Of a stretch of 34,824 nt of DNA, positions 21,122 through 29,259 are shown in pieces. The position numbers and the translations under genes are program-made. Every line of letters starts with the position of its first letter. The first letter of the stretch is position 1. The stretch comes from CAYSWS01 sp964434935 (GTDB lineage Bacteria; Patescibacteriota; WWE3; UBA101185; UBA10185). The stretch spans positions 1-34,824 of the forward strand of contig CAYSWS010000011.1 of NCBI GenBank assembly GCA_964434935.1. The letters run 5' to 3'. Under the pieces are notes generated by a model that was not told the DNA's origin, did no database searches, and was given only the letters and a program-made list of their open reading frames with translations.

Positions 21122-22138
21122 ATGAGTAAAGTATCGTCGAACACTAGTCTCGAGGAAGCCATCATCAAATATTTGGAGTTTTGTGAGATCGATAAGAATC
21201 TTTCACAGAACACCATCAAGATGTACGATTTCTATCTGCACGATTTCAAGAATTGGGCCAATGCCTATCTGACCACAGACAAGGTCAGGCTGGGCGACCT
21301 TAATATTGACCTGGTAAAAAAGTATCGCCTCAACCTCAACCGCCGAGTCAGCGGTAAGACCAACGAAGAGTTCAAGCGCTCCACGCAAAATGTGTTTTTG
21401 ATCGCTTTGCGGGCGTTCCTAAAATACCTGGTCATCGAAGAAGAATTTGAGGCCATACCGCCGGAACAGATCATTTTAGGCAAGACCGAGGAAAGGATAC
21501 CTAAGGTTTTAGATGAGGAGCAGTTGACCAGGCTCTTTGAAGTACAGAATCTGAATAAGAGGTCCGGTGTTAGGGACCGCGCAATTTTGGAGGTGCTGTT
21601 TAGCACCGGTTTGCGTGTGTCTGAGCTGGTGGGATTGGATATTGAAGATGTGAACGTAAACTCCGGTGAGTTCACGGTTCTGGGCAAGGGCAAAAAGGTC
21701 AGGACCGTGTACTTAAGCGAAAGCGCCAAAGATTGGCTTAAGAGATATCTGGCCACCCGACAGGACAGCTTTAAGCCTTTGTTTATAAGGTATTCGGGCA
21801 AGAAGATGGCGCAGCAGGATTTTGAAGGCGAATCTTTAAGGCTTAACGTACGCAGTGTGCAGCGCATGGTAAAAAAGTATATAACCAGAGCCGGTATCTC
21901 CGTGGACGCCACACCGCATACCCTGAGGCACTCATTTGCTACGGGGCTGCTTAAAGAAGGCGCTGATATCAGAAGCGTTCAGGAATTGCTCGGCCACTCA
22001 AGTGTGTCAACCACACAAATATACACCCATGTCACAAATCGTCAGCTTAAAGAAACACATAAGAAATTCCACAAGGATATTGAGCCTCTTCCCTCTTCCG
22101 AAGCCGACAAGTCTGACAGCATTTCTTCTTTGTTCTAA
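21122..22138 (+). CDS. Tyrosine recombinase XerC/XerD-like
   Basis: A 338-residue site-specific recombinase with a SAM-like N-terminal domain (about 10-110) and a catalytic domain. The six active residues are visible: R165 (S-T-G-L-R-V-S-E), K189 or K191 in the G-K-G-K-K turn, H266 and R269 (P-H-T-L-R-H), H292 (L-G-H-S-S) and the nucleophile Y301 (I-Y-T-H-V). It is about 35 residues longer than XerC/D because of a polar C-terminal tail. A chromosome-dimer resolution role is most likely, as no phage or transposon genes are nearby, though a second recombinase could exist elsewhere. Unusually it has a 90-nt leader with possible secondary structure. Confidence 0.93.
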   Translation: MSKVSSNTSLEEAIIKYLEFCEIDKNLSQNTIKMYDFYLHDFKNWANAYLTTDKVRLGDLNIDLVKKYRLNLNRRVSGKTNEEFKRSTQNVFLIALRAFLKYLVIEEEFEAIPPEQIILGKTEERIPKVLDEEQLTRLFEVQNLNKRSGVRDRAILEVLFSTGLRVSELVGLDIEDVNVNSGEFTVLGKGKKVRTVYLSESAKDWLKRYLATRQDSFKPLFIRYSGKKMAQQDFEGESLRLNVRSVQRMVKKYITRAGISVDATPHTLRHSFATGLLKEGADIRSVQELLGHSSVSTTQIYTHVTNRQLKETHKKFHKDIEPLPSSEADKSDSISSLF

Positions 22139-22153
22139 TTTCTTTTTAAAATG

Positions 22154-22162
22154 TGCTAAAAT
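22154..22162 (+). promoter_or_regulatory. Extended -10 promoter of the small zinc-ribbon gene
   Basis: TGCTAAAAT (TG, C, TAAAAT) lies 38 nt before the ATG at 22201, giving a leader of about 30 nt that contains the GGAG ribosome binding site. Confidence 0.55.
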
Positions 22163-22200
22163 GTCTCGGCCAGAAAATTCCGGTTGATAAGGAGAGGGAG

Positions 22201-22395
22201 ATGAATTATCTGTTGTTCCGTTGCAATAAATGCTCCATGGGGGAGATCATTTTGGAAAGTGACCCCTCACTTGATGGAAAAAAATGCCTTGTAGATGGTT
22301 GTGGCGGCGCGATGAAGTTTGTGGAGAAAAAGCAATCCCCGTCCCCCGAAGCAAATAGTATAGGCAGCAGTAAGAGATCAAAGGAGAATAAATAA
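22201..22395 (+). CDS. Small zinc-ribbon protein
   Basis: A 64-residue protein with C8-x2-C11 and, after 18 residues, a second pair of cysteines in K-C-L-V-D-G-C-G-G. This fits a single zinc ribbon of the rubredoxin/rubrerythrin-like or ribosomal type. The tail (from about residue 40) is polar and disordered, rich in Ser and Lys. I start it at 22201 because GGAGAGG lies just upstream; a longer frame from 22153 would begin inside the promoter. It is monocistronic, with its own promoter and terminator. Function unknown; a nucleic-acid or protein-docking role is a guess. Confidence 0.7.
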   Translation: MNYLLFRCNKCSMGEIILESDPSLDGKKCLVDGCGGAMKFVEKKQSPSPEANSIGSSKRSKENK

Positions 22396-22422
22396 AAACT
22401 TCGTACGGATGAAATTTGGACC

Positions 22423-22480
22423 AGCGCCTTATTGGCTCTTCGTTCTTTTAAAGAACATGAGTTGATTTGGCGCTTTCTTT
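22423..22480 (+). terminator. Terminator after the zinc-ribbon gene
   Basis: AGCGCC (22423-22428) pairs with GGCGCT (22469-22474), followed by a T-rich run (TTTCTTT). Inside it the perfect hairpin GTTCTTT-T-AAAGAAC and a GGCTC/GAGTT pairing extend the structure to about 50 nt, longer than most intrinsic terminators. Confidence 0.7.
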
Positions 22481-22523
22481 ATGCCTAAATTCTTAGTATA
22501 ACTTTTTTAACAAGACCGCAATA

Positions 22524-23177
22524 CTAAACAGACTTGATATGAAAGCTTTTTCTGTGGACATCCGAGTAACCGTGCTTTTTGATCATTTCTCTATGCAGCA
22601 GTGTGCCATACCCCTTGTGTTTGTCAAAGCCGTACACTTTGTATTTGTCAGACCTCTCATGCAGCTCTATCATAAGATTATCTCTGTAGACTTTGGCCAT
22701 GATAGAGGCTGCGGCTATGGTCATGCTTTTGTTATCTCCCCTGATCAAATTTGTCTGTGAAGAACTTGCTATAGTAGGTATTTCGTAATTGTCTGTTAAT
22801 ACATGGTGAGGCTTAACACTTAATTTTTTTACGGCTTCGGCGAACGCCTTTTGTGTGCAAGTCACTAGACCAAACTCATCCAGTTCAAAATGAGGAATTT
22901 CGATAATTGAGTAAGATAAGACCTCATTAATTAAATAATCACTTAGAATAAGACGTCTTTTTGGAGTAACTTTCTTGGAATCGTTAATAAAAGTATAGAG
23001 TTTCTTGTCTTCAGGCAGATCATCAAAGTCAGGTAGCCTGTTTTTGTCTAGTACTACGGCGCATACCACCATGGGACCGGCTAAGGCTCCCCTACCCACT
23101 TCGTCAATGCCGGCCACATATGTATTGCCTGATGTCCACAAATCGCGTTCAAAATGAAGCATTTCTACAGGATCCAT
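22524..23177 (-). CDS. rnhB: Ribonuclease HII
   Basis: A 217-residue RNase HII that removes RNA from RNA-DNA hybrids. The signature G-I-D25-E26-V-G-R-G-A-L-A-G-P is clear, followed by I-R-G-D-N-K-S and A-A-A-S-I-M-A-K-V-Y-R-D. The third acidic residue is in V-L-T-D-N. The length is normal. It begins 18 nt after gyrA on the same strand and is likely co-transcribed with it; no Shine-Dalgarno is evident. Stands last in the gyrB-pilin-gyrA-rnhB series. Confidence 0.95.
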   Translation of the reverse strand: MDPVEMLHFERDLWTSGNTYVAGIDEVGRGALAGPMVVCAVVLDKNRLPDFDDLPEDKKLYTFINDSKKVTPKRRLILSDYLINEVLSYSIIEIPHFELDEFGLVTCTQKAFAEAVKKLSVKPHHVLTDNYEIPTIASSSQTNLIRGDNKSMTIAAASIMAKVYRDNLMIELHERSDKYKVYGFDKHKGYGTLLHREMIKKHGYSDVHRKSFHIKSV

Positions 23178-23195
23178 GATTATATTGAGTAAATA

Positions 23196-25754
23196 TTACT
23201 CTACTTCGTCTTCTATGATAGCTACCGAGGTGACTTTATCAGAGGGTTTAAGCTTAATGAGCCGAACTCCCAAGGTAGCTCTACCCAAACTTGGGACTTG
23301 CTTAGCTTCCAGCCTGATCATCATGCCGCTTTCACTAGCAACCAGCATATCCGTATCTGCTTCAACATTTAGTGCCCTAGCGGCCACAAGATCTCCGGTT
23401 TTTTCACTTGGTTTATAGGTAATAATGCCTGACCCTCCCCTATTTTGTACCTTGTATTCTTCCACCGGTGTCTTTTTGCCGTAACCTTTTTGTGAAACGG
23501 TGAGCAAGGCGAAGTCCTTAACTTTTTCCGGTACCACAATGGCCCCCACTACCTCATCATCCTTACCTTTTAGCTTGATACCGGTAACACCGCTAGCCGT
23601 CCTGCCCATGGGCCTGACGTCCTTTTCGTTGAACCTGATGGATTGGCCGGAAGCTGTAGTTAGCAGCAGATCATCCTTGCCTGTGGTGGTGTCCGTGAAA
23701 GCCAGGTTGTCGTCATCGGTGAGATTAATAGCAATGATGCCTGAAGATCTGATGTTGTTGTACTGTTCCATGTCTGTTTTTTTGACCTTGCCTTTCTTGG
23801 TAGCGAAGAATATATACCCTCCCTGTGATTCCATGGCCTCCGGCGTCACGGTAAGGAAAGCCTGTATCTTTTCCTGGGGCGAAATGCTTAAAAAGTTCAC
23901 GACAGGCGTCCCTTTAGCTTTCCTTGAGTATTCCGGGATCTCCCAGATCCTGAGTTTATATACCTTGCCTGTGTTGGTGAAAAATAGCGCCCAATCGTGA
24001 GTTGAACAGGTGCGAATGATCTCCACCTGGTCCTCATCCTTTAACTCGCCCCCCGAAACTCCGGCGCCTCCCCTACCCTGGGTTCTGTAAGCACTTTCCT
24101 TCATGCGTTTTATGTAGCCACTGTCGGAAATAGTTATGATGGCCGGCTCATTGATGACCAGGTCTTCTTCGCTGATCTCTCCTACTACACCTTTGACGAC
24201 TTGTGTTCTTCTCTCATCCCCGAACTTTTCTCTCAAACCGTCAAGCTCCTTTTTTATTACCTTCATAATCTCTTTGGGGGCTACTAGCAGATCCTCATAT
24301 CCCTTGATAGTATTGAGGATCTCTTTGAGCTCATCCTCGATCTTTTGTCTTTCCAAAGCTGCCAGACGTCTCAATTGCATATCCAGTATAGCTTGGGCTT
24401 GTATCTCGGAAAGCTTGAACTTTTTCATGAGACCTTCTTTAGCTACATCAGCATCTTTAGAAGCTCTGATGAGCTTAATGACAGCGTCCAGATTATCTAG
24501 AGCTATCTTTAACCCCTGCAGTACATGTTCGCGGGTTTTGGCTCTTTTTAATAAATAAATGGTCCTTCTCACAATGACCTCCTGCCTGTGTTTTACGTAT
24601 TCTTCCAAAATGGTCTTTAGGGTCATGAGCTTGGGTTCGTTGTTGATCAAAGCCACCATGTTGGTGTTAAAAGTGCTCTGCAGTGGTGTGTATTTGAACA
24701 GCCTATTCTGTACTTTTTTAGGTATGGAGCCTTTTTTAAGTTCGATGACGATCCTGATCTCATTTCTGCTGGATTCGTCTCTAATATCAGCAATTTCCTC
24801 AAGTCTCTTATTTTTGGCCAGGCTGGCGATCTTGGCTATAAGCGTGCTTTTTTGCACTTGGTATGGGATCTCCGTGACAATGATCTGCGTTCTGCCACCC
24901 TTCATCTCTTCGATGCTCATTTTGGCTCTGGTCACTACCCTGCCCTTGCCGGTGGCATACATATGGATCATTTCTTTTTGATCGTAGATTATGCCCCCGG
25001 TAGGAAAATCAGGCCCCTTGATGTATTGGATGAGATCGTTGGCTGTGGCCTTGGAAGTAAAATCAGTTTGTACCACCTTTATGGTTTGCGTCTGATTTAA
25101 TACTTCTATTTCCCTTTCCTCAACTTCGGAGCCCAAGTTGTCTGTTTGTTCGATCATGAAAGCAATGCCGTCCAAAACCTCGACAATGTTATGCGGAGGA
25201 ATATTTGTGGCCATACCTACAGCAATACCCGTGGAGCCGTTAAGCAGGAGGTTTGGCAGTAGTGAAGGTAGATATTCGGGTTCATAATTTTGCAGGTCAT
25301 TAAGCTCAAAGTCAACCGTATCCAGATCAATGTCGCCGTACAGCTCTTCAGCTATCTTGCCCATTTTACACTCCGTGTACCTCATAGCTGCCGGAGGATC
25401 GCCGTCAATGCTGCCAAAGTTTCCTTGAGGTATGATCAATGGATATCTCAGCGAAAAATCCTGCCCCATCCTCACCAGCGTATCGTAAACGGCCACATCC
25501 CCATGCGGATGATATTTTTTCAGCACCTCACCAACCACAGCCGCACATTTGTGGAACTTGTTGGCAAAGGTCATGTTCTGATCCTGCATGGCATAAATGA
25601 TCCTTCTGTGTACAGGTTTTAGACCGTCTCTCACATCAGGCAGTGCCCTGGAAACAATGACGCTCATAGCGTAATCCAGATACGCTTTTTGCATGGTATC
25701 AGTGATATCAGTAGGTATTATTTTGGCGTGATTATCTAACTCTTTTTGCTCCAT
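23196..25754 (-). CDS. gyrA: DNA gyrase subunit A
   Basis: An 852-residue type IIA topoisomerase subunit. The breakage-reunion domain holds the catalytic tyrosine Y126 in A-A-M-R-Y-T-E. The C-terminal half is the beta-pinwheel made of repeated strand units. The quinolone region reads G-D-V87-A-V-Y-D91, so the serine of E. coli (S83) is valine while the aspartate (D87) is kept. The GyrA box, usually Q-R-R-G-G-K-G, reads Q-G-R-G-G-A-G, so DNA wrapping could be weaker than in classical gyrase. ParC is an alternative, but the length and the nearby gyrB favour GyrA. It has its own promoter at 25788. Confidence 0.94.
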   Translation of the reverse strand: MEQKELDNHAKIIPTDITDTMQKAYLDYAMSVIVSRALPDVRDGLKPVHRRIIYAMQDQNMTFANKFHKCAAVVGEVLKKYHPHGDVAVYDTLVRMGQDFSLRYPLIIPQGNFGSIDGDPPAAMRYTECKMGKIAEELYGDIDLDTVDFELNDLQNYEPEYLPSLLPNLLLNGSTGIAVGMATNIPPHNIVEVLDGIAFMIEQTDNLGSEVEEREIEVLNQTQTIKVVQTDFTSKATANDLIQYIKGPDFPTGGIIYDQKEMIHMYATGKGRVVTRAKMSIEEMKGGRTQIIVTEIPYQVQKSTLIAKIASLAKNKRLEEIADIRDESSRNEIRIVIELKKGSIPKKVQNRLFKYTPLQSTFNTNMVALINNEPKLMTLKTILEEYVKHRQEVIVRRTIYLLKRAKTREHVLQGLKIALDNLDAVIKLIRASKDADVAKEGLMKKFKLSEIQAQAILDMQLRRLAALERQKIEDELKEILNTIKGYEDLLVAPKEIMKVIKKELDGLREKFGDERRTQVVKGVVGEISEEDLVINEPAIITISDSGYIKRMKESAYRTQGRGGAGVSGGELKDEDQVEIIRTCSTHDWALFFTNTGKVYKLRIWEIPEYSRKAKGTPVVNFLSISPQEKIQAFLTVTPEAMESQGGYIFFATKKGKVKKTDMEQYNNIRSSGIIAINLTDDDNLAFTDTTTGKDDLLLTTASGQSIRFNEKDVRPMGRTASGVTGIKLKGKDDEVVGAIVVPEKVKDFALLTVSQKGYGKKTPVEEYKVQNRGGSGIITYKPSEKTGDLVAARALNVEADTDMLVASESGMMIRLEAKQVPSLGRATLGVRLIKLKPSDKVTSVAIIEDEVE

Positions 25755-25787
25755 TTTTTATTACTTTTTCAAGTGTTGTACTTAAGA

Positions 25788-25796
25788 AATATAGCA
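25788..25796 (-). promoter_or_regulatory. Extended -10 promoter of gyrA
   Basis: On the minus strand TGCTATATT (TG, C, TATATT); a TTGTGG element lies 16 nt upstream of the hexamer. The leader to the ATG at 25754 is about 25-30 nt without a strong Shine-Dalgarno. Confidence 0.5.
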
Positions 25797-25871
25797 CAAA
25801 ATACAAATGCCACAAAGTCTATCATAACAGTTTTATGCTTAGAAATCAATGAAAAAGAGGGTTTTTAGAAC

Positions 25872-26372
25872 TTACTTCAGGTTGAGGTTAAAGCCTCTTT
25901 CGTAGACAGTGTCATCATTGCCCCCGTCCTGTTGAGCATTGATCTGGTATCTGTCCGATTCCAAAAAGGCGTTCAGTTCAAAATCAATGCCATCCGAATA
26001 ATACTCAAAATGATAGTCGGCGTCATTTATCTGATCAGTGGGCAGCACCGATATGATATCAATTAGTCCCCTGCCCCGCAGGTCATTGAACTTGACCCAG
26101 CCCGTGCCGTCAATGGCATCGGTGCCGTTTATGGAATCACAATCCCCGCAACCGGTGGTATCCACTAAAGAAATACTCTGATTGGCAAGGCTGTCCACCA
26201 GAGCCGTCTGCACACTTAAAAGATCATTCATTCTGCGGGCATCTCTAGCTTGAGCCTGATACTCTTTGATGTTGATGATGTTGATCAAAATACCCGCTAG
26301 TATGCCGATGATAATTATAACTATGAGAAGCTCAATAAGGGTAAAACCCTGTTGGTTTTTATACTCGGGCAT
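25872..26372 (-). CDS. Type IV pilin-like protein
   Basis: A 166-residue pseudopilin or pilin. The short leader ends in Q-G, followed by the methylation motif F-T-L-I-E-L-L and a hydrophobic helix of about 20 residues, the prepilin peptidase (PilD) target. The C-terminal domain shares T-T-G-C-x-x-C-D-S-I-x-G-T and D-G-G-N-D with the major pilin at 33385, so the two are paralogues; the paired cysteines may form a disulphide or bind metal. It lies between gyrB and gyrA, far from the pilus genes. A TATACT element 8 nt before the ATG could give its own leaderless transcript, or it may ride on the gyrB transcript. Confidence 0.9.
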   Translation of the reverse strand: MPEYKNQQGFTLIELLIVIIIIGILAGILINIINIKEYQAQARDARRMNDLLSVQTALVDSLANQSISLVDTTGCGDCDSINGTDAIDGTGWVKFNDLRGRGLIDIISVLPTDQINDADYHFEYYSDGIDFELNAFLESDRYQINAQQDGGNDDTVYERGFNLNLK

Positions 26373-26395
26373 TGATTAAAAGTATACTGATTTTA

Positions 26396-28369
26396 CTAGG
26401 TCTTATCAATAACGGCCTCTTTGGCGTGTGTTTGAATGAATCTTTTTCTGGGGGGAACTTCGCTGCCCATGAGCATGGTAAAGATCTCGTCAGCTCTGGA
26501 AGCGTCCTCAACTGTAATTTGCAGCATTCTTCTCGTTTCCGGGTTCATGGTAGTCTCCCACAATTCCTCGGCGTTCATTTCTCCCAATCCCTTGAATCTT
26601 TGTATCACAGCCTTTCCTCCGGCTTCTGTTTTAGCGAACTCCCTTCTTTCATCATCATCGAAAAGATACTTTTTCTCTTTCCCCCAAGTGGCTTTATAGA
26701 GCGGGGGCACAGCCACGTAAACATAGCCGTCTTCAATGAGCTGCGTGAGATGTCTGTAGAAGAAGGTCAGGTACAAGGTCATGATGTGCATACCGTCACT
26801 GTCGGCATCAGCCATGATAATAATTCTGTGATATCTAAGTTTTTCCGGATTGTAGTGCTCCCCTATGCCCGCGCCCACCGCTACAATAAGGTTTTTGAAT
26901 TTATCTGATTCCACTATCTTGTCCAGGCGGGCTCTTTCTGTGTTTAACACCTTGCCAAAAAGAGGCAGTATAGCCTGTGTTTCCCTGTTCCTCCCCTGCT
27001 TGGCAGAACCTCCGGCTGAGTCTCCCTCAACAATAAAGAGCTCTGTTTTGGTGGGATCTTTGGAAGAGCAGTCGGCTAGCTTGCCCGGCAGTACCCCACC
27101 CCCGGCGTCCATGGCGGTTTTTCTAATGACCGTATCTCTGGCAGCTTTGGCGGCGATCCTGGCCTTGAAAGCCAGCACATTTTTTTCGATGATACTTTTG
27201 GCGTCTTTAGGATTTTCTTCCAAAAAAGCTTCAAGCGATTCTTTGACCACAGTATCTACAGCCTGCCTGACAATGGTATTGCCCAGCTTGGCCTTGGTCT
27301 GGCCTTCAAATTGCAGATTCTCCGAGTCAAGCTGTACGGAGATGATGGCGGTCAAACCTTCTTTGAGGTCATCACCGGAGAGATTAGTATCTCCGTCCTT
27401 AAGCAGACCGCTTTTTCTGGCGTAATCGTTGACGGTTTTGGTCAGGGCGGACCTAAAGCCGGTCAAATGCGTACCGCCCTCAACATTTTTAAGATGGTTG
27501 GCAAAACAAAGCACATTCTCATTGAAGGAGTCATTGTACTGGAGGGCTACCTCTACGTCCACGGATTCGTAAGATTTTTTAGTGTAAAAAGCATTAGGGT
27601 GAATGGTGATCCTGTTCCTGTTGATGGATCTTAAATAAGATTTTATGCCCCCTTCAAAATAGTAATTTTCATGGATATCATTGCGCTGATCAACGACCTC
27701 AAATCTGATGCCGGCGGTGAGATAAGCGTACTCTTTCATCTGATTTAGGAAGAACTTTATTTTAAAGTCTGTCGTTTCGAACACCTTGTCATCGGGTAAG
27801 AACTGCACAATGCTATACGAGTCATAGTCCCAATCGCTAAGGTCCAAATTCCACTTCTCCCCTTTTATCTTTGATTCCGGTTTTTTAGGATCGATCTTTT
27901 CCACTGGCCTTACCACCTTACCGCCATCGGCGTATTCCTGAGTGACCACTTCATCATTTCTCTTTACGACTACCCGGCACCATTTGGATAAAGCATTGAC
28001 CACGGAAGCGCCTACACCATGCAAGCCACTGGAAACCTTATACCCTCCCCCACCAAACTTTCCCCCGGCATGCAGTTTAGTAAAAGCCAATTCCAGGGCG
28101 CTAACACCGTAACTTTCCTTGATGCCAAAAGGAATACCTCGGCCGTTATCATAAACTGTACAAGAACCGTCTTTTTGGAAAACAAGTTTGATGTGGTTGG
28201 CAAAGCCGGCGATACCTTCGTCCATGGAGTTATTGACCACCTCAGTTACCAGGTGGTGCAAACCCTCTTCTCCGGTAGAGCCTATGTACATACCCGGTCT
28301 TTTCCTGACGGGTTCCAGACCCTCCAGGACTTGTATCTGTTCTGCTTCGTAGCTAGTTTTACTTGTCAT
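26396..28369 (-). CDS. gyrB: DNA gyrase subunit B
   Basis: A 657-residue ATPase subunit. The GHKL ATP-binding site includes V-V-N-N-S-M-D-E and D-N-G-R-G-I-P, followed by G-G-G-G-Y-K-V-S-S-G-L-H-G-V-G. The transducer domain follows, then the TOPRIM domain with E-G-D-S-A-G-G-S-A and the metal-binding D-A-D-S-D-G, and the C-terminal Q-R-F-K-G-L-G-E-M motif. The length is normal for gyrases lacking the E. coli insert. TATAAT at 28387-28392 on the minus strand, 17 nt before the ATG, is the likely promoter. It is followed by the pilin gene 23 nt later. Confidence 0.96.
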   Translation of the reverse strand: MTSKTSYEAEQIQVLEGLEPVRKRPGMYIGSTGEEGLHHLVTEVVNNSMDEGIAGFANHIKLVFQKDGSCTVYDNGRGIPFGIKESYGVSALELAFTKLHAGGKFGGGGYKVSSGLHGVGASVVNALSKWCRVVVKRNDEVVTQEYADGGKVVRPVEKIDPKKPESKIKGEKWNLDLSDWDYDSYSIVQFLPDDKVFETTDFKIKFFLNQMKEYAYLTAGIRFEVVDQRNDIHENYYFEGGIKSYLRSINRNRITIHPNAFYTKKSYESVDVEVALQYNDSFNENVLCFANHLKNVEGGTHLTGFRSALTKTVNDYARKSGLLKDGDTNLSGDDLKEGLTAIISVQLDSENLQFEGQTKAKLGNTIVRQAVDTVVKESLEAFLEENPKDAKSIIEKNVLAFKARIAAKAARDTVIRKTAMDAGGGVLPGKLADCSSKDPTKTELFIVEGDSAGGSAKQGRNRETQAILPLFGKVLNTERARLDKIVESDKFKNLIVAVGAGIGEHYNPEKLRYHRIIIMADADSDGMHIMTLYLTFFYRHLTQLIEDGYVYVAVPPLYKATWGKEKKYLFDDDERREFAKTEAGGKAVIQRFKGLGEMNAEELWETTMNPETRRMLQITVEDASRADEIFTMLMGSEVPPRKRFIQTHAKEAVIDKT

Positions 28370-28518
28370 ATGTTGAACAAAAATCCATTATACACGTTTT
28401 ATGGCAACTGTTTGATTGTATAGCATAAACTATGTTCTTTCAAGGCCGTTTTATGCCTATCTACCGCAGTATATGACGATTTGAAAACTGAAATGAGGGT
28501 TGATGTTTTAGATATTTA

Positions 28519-29196
28519 TCAAACTTTTAAAAACAGATTTTCCAAGGCCAGACGGGTGTTGACATTGGTCTCTTCCACGTCTTTCATGACCTCAAGTAGC
28601 AGTTCTATGTTTTGGTATTTTTCAAATTTTTCCTGATGGGTCATGACATATCTTTCCTCTTTGATCCAGTACTCTATCTGGTTAATAATGAAGCCCTCAT
28701 CTTTTTTAGCTAAATCTTCAGCCAGCTTTAACCTCTCGCCCACTCCGCTGTCCAGCACCGTTTTGAAAGTGACCATGCCGTTCCCACCTTCGAACAGCTC
28801 TTCTTCTTTGGTATCGGTCTTGATCTTTCTGCATCTGGAAAGCAGAGTTGAGAGCAGGGCATGTTCCGATTTGGCGGAAAGTATAAGACAGACATAGTAT
28901 GGGGGCTCTTCCAGTATCTTTAGCAGGGCGTTCTGAGCTTGCGGGGTCATCTTATCAGCCGGGGAAATGACTGCTACTTTGTATTTTGAACTATACGGTC
29001 TGGTGGACATAAAACTAAGCATGGCTCTGATCTGGTTTATGCCTATGCTATTTTTCTTTAACGGCAAGGTGATGAAAGTGATATCCGGATGGCCTTGTTT
29101 CAATAAATTCTCATCCAATTGGGTAATGACAGCTTCGACTTTTTGTTTTCTTTCCGGGGAGCTTCCGCCACTAATGAGGATAGAGCCTGTGTTCAT
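28519..29196 (-). CDS. holB: DNA polymerase III delta prime-like clamp-loader subunit
   Basis: A 225-residue AAA+-type protein. It has the late motifs of delta prime and gamma/tau subunits, P-Q-A-Q-N-A-L-L-K-I-L-E-E-P-P and L-L-S-R-C, but the P-loop region reads S-G-G-S-S-P-E-R-K-Q, lacking a Walker A, as expected for delta prime. It is about 100 residues shorter than typical HolB and seems to lack most of the C-terminal collar domain. Delta prime is the stator of the sliding-clamp loader. It has its own promoter (29203) and is divergent from pilB. No terminator is seen after it. Confidence 0.85.
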   Translation of the reverse strand: MNTGSILISGGSSPERKQKVEAVITQLDENLLKQGHPDITFITLPLKKNSIGINQIRAMLSFMSTRPYSSKYKVAVISPADKMTPQAQNALLKILEEPPYYVCLILSAKSEHALLSTLLSRCRKIKTDTKEEELFEGGNGMVTFKTVLDSGVGERLKLAEDLAKKDEGFIINQIEYWIKEERYVMTHQEKFEKYQNIELLLEVMKDVEETNVNTRLALENLFLKV

Positions 29197-29202
29197 AGGG
29201 GT

Positions 29203-29208
29203 ATTATA
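29203..29208 (-). promoter_or_regulatory. Leaderless -10 promoter of the delta prime gene
   Basis: On the minus strand TATAAT ends 6 nt before the ATG at 29196, the same spacing as at the other leaderless starts, but here no TG is present. Confidence 0.5.
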
Positions 29209-29259
29209 CTCTGCCTGGATTTATTGTGTTATCATACATTTATAAATTAAATCCTGCCT

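Noticed and set aside
21122..22138. Integrase of a mobile element
   Set aside because: No attachment-site repeats, transposase or phage genes are nearby, and the protein looks like a Xer-type housekeeping recombinase.
23500..24981. Several plus-strand open frames of 140-166 codons across gyrA
   Set aside because: They lie antisense to a well-supported gyrA, have compositions typical of mirror frames (Ser/Leu-rich) and no start signals.
26865..27425. Plus-strand frame of 186 codons inside gyrB
   Set aside because: Antisense shadow of gyrB without ribosome binding site or recognisable domain.
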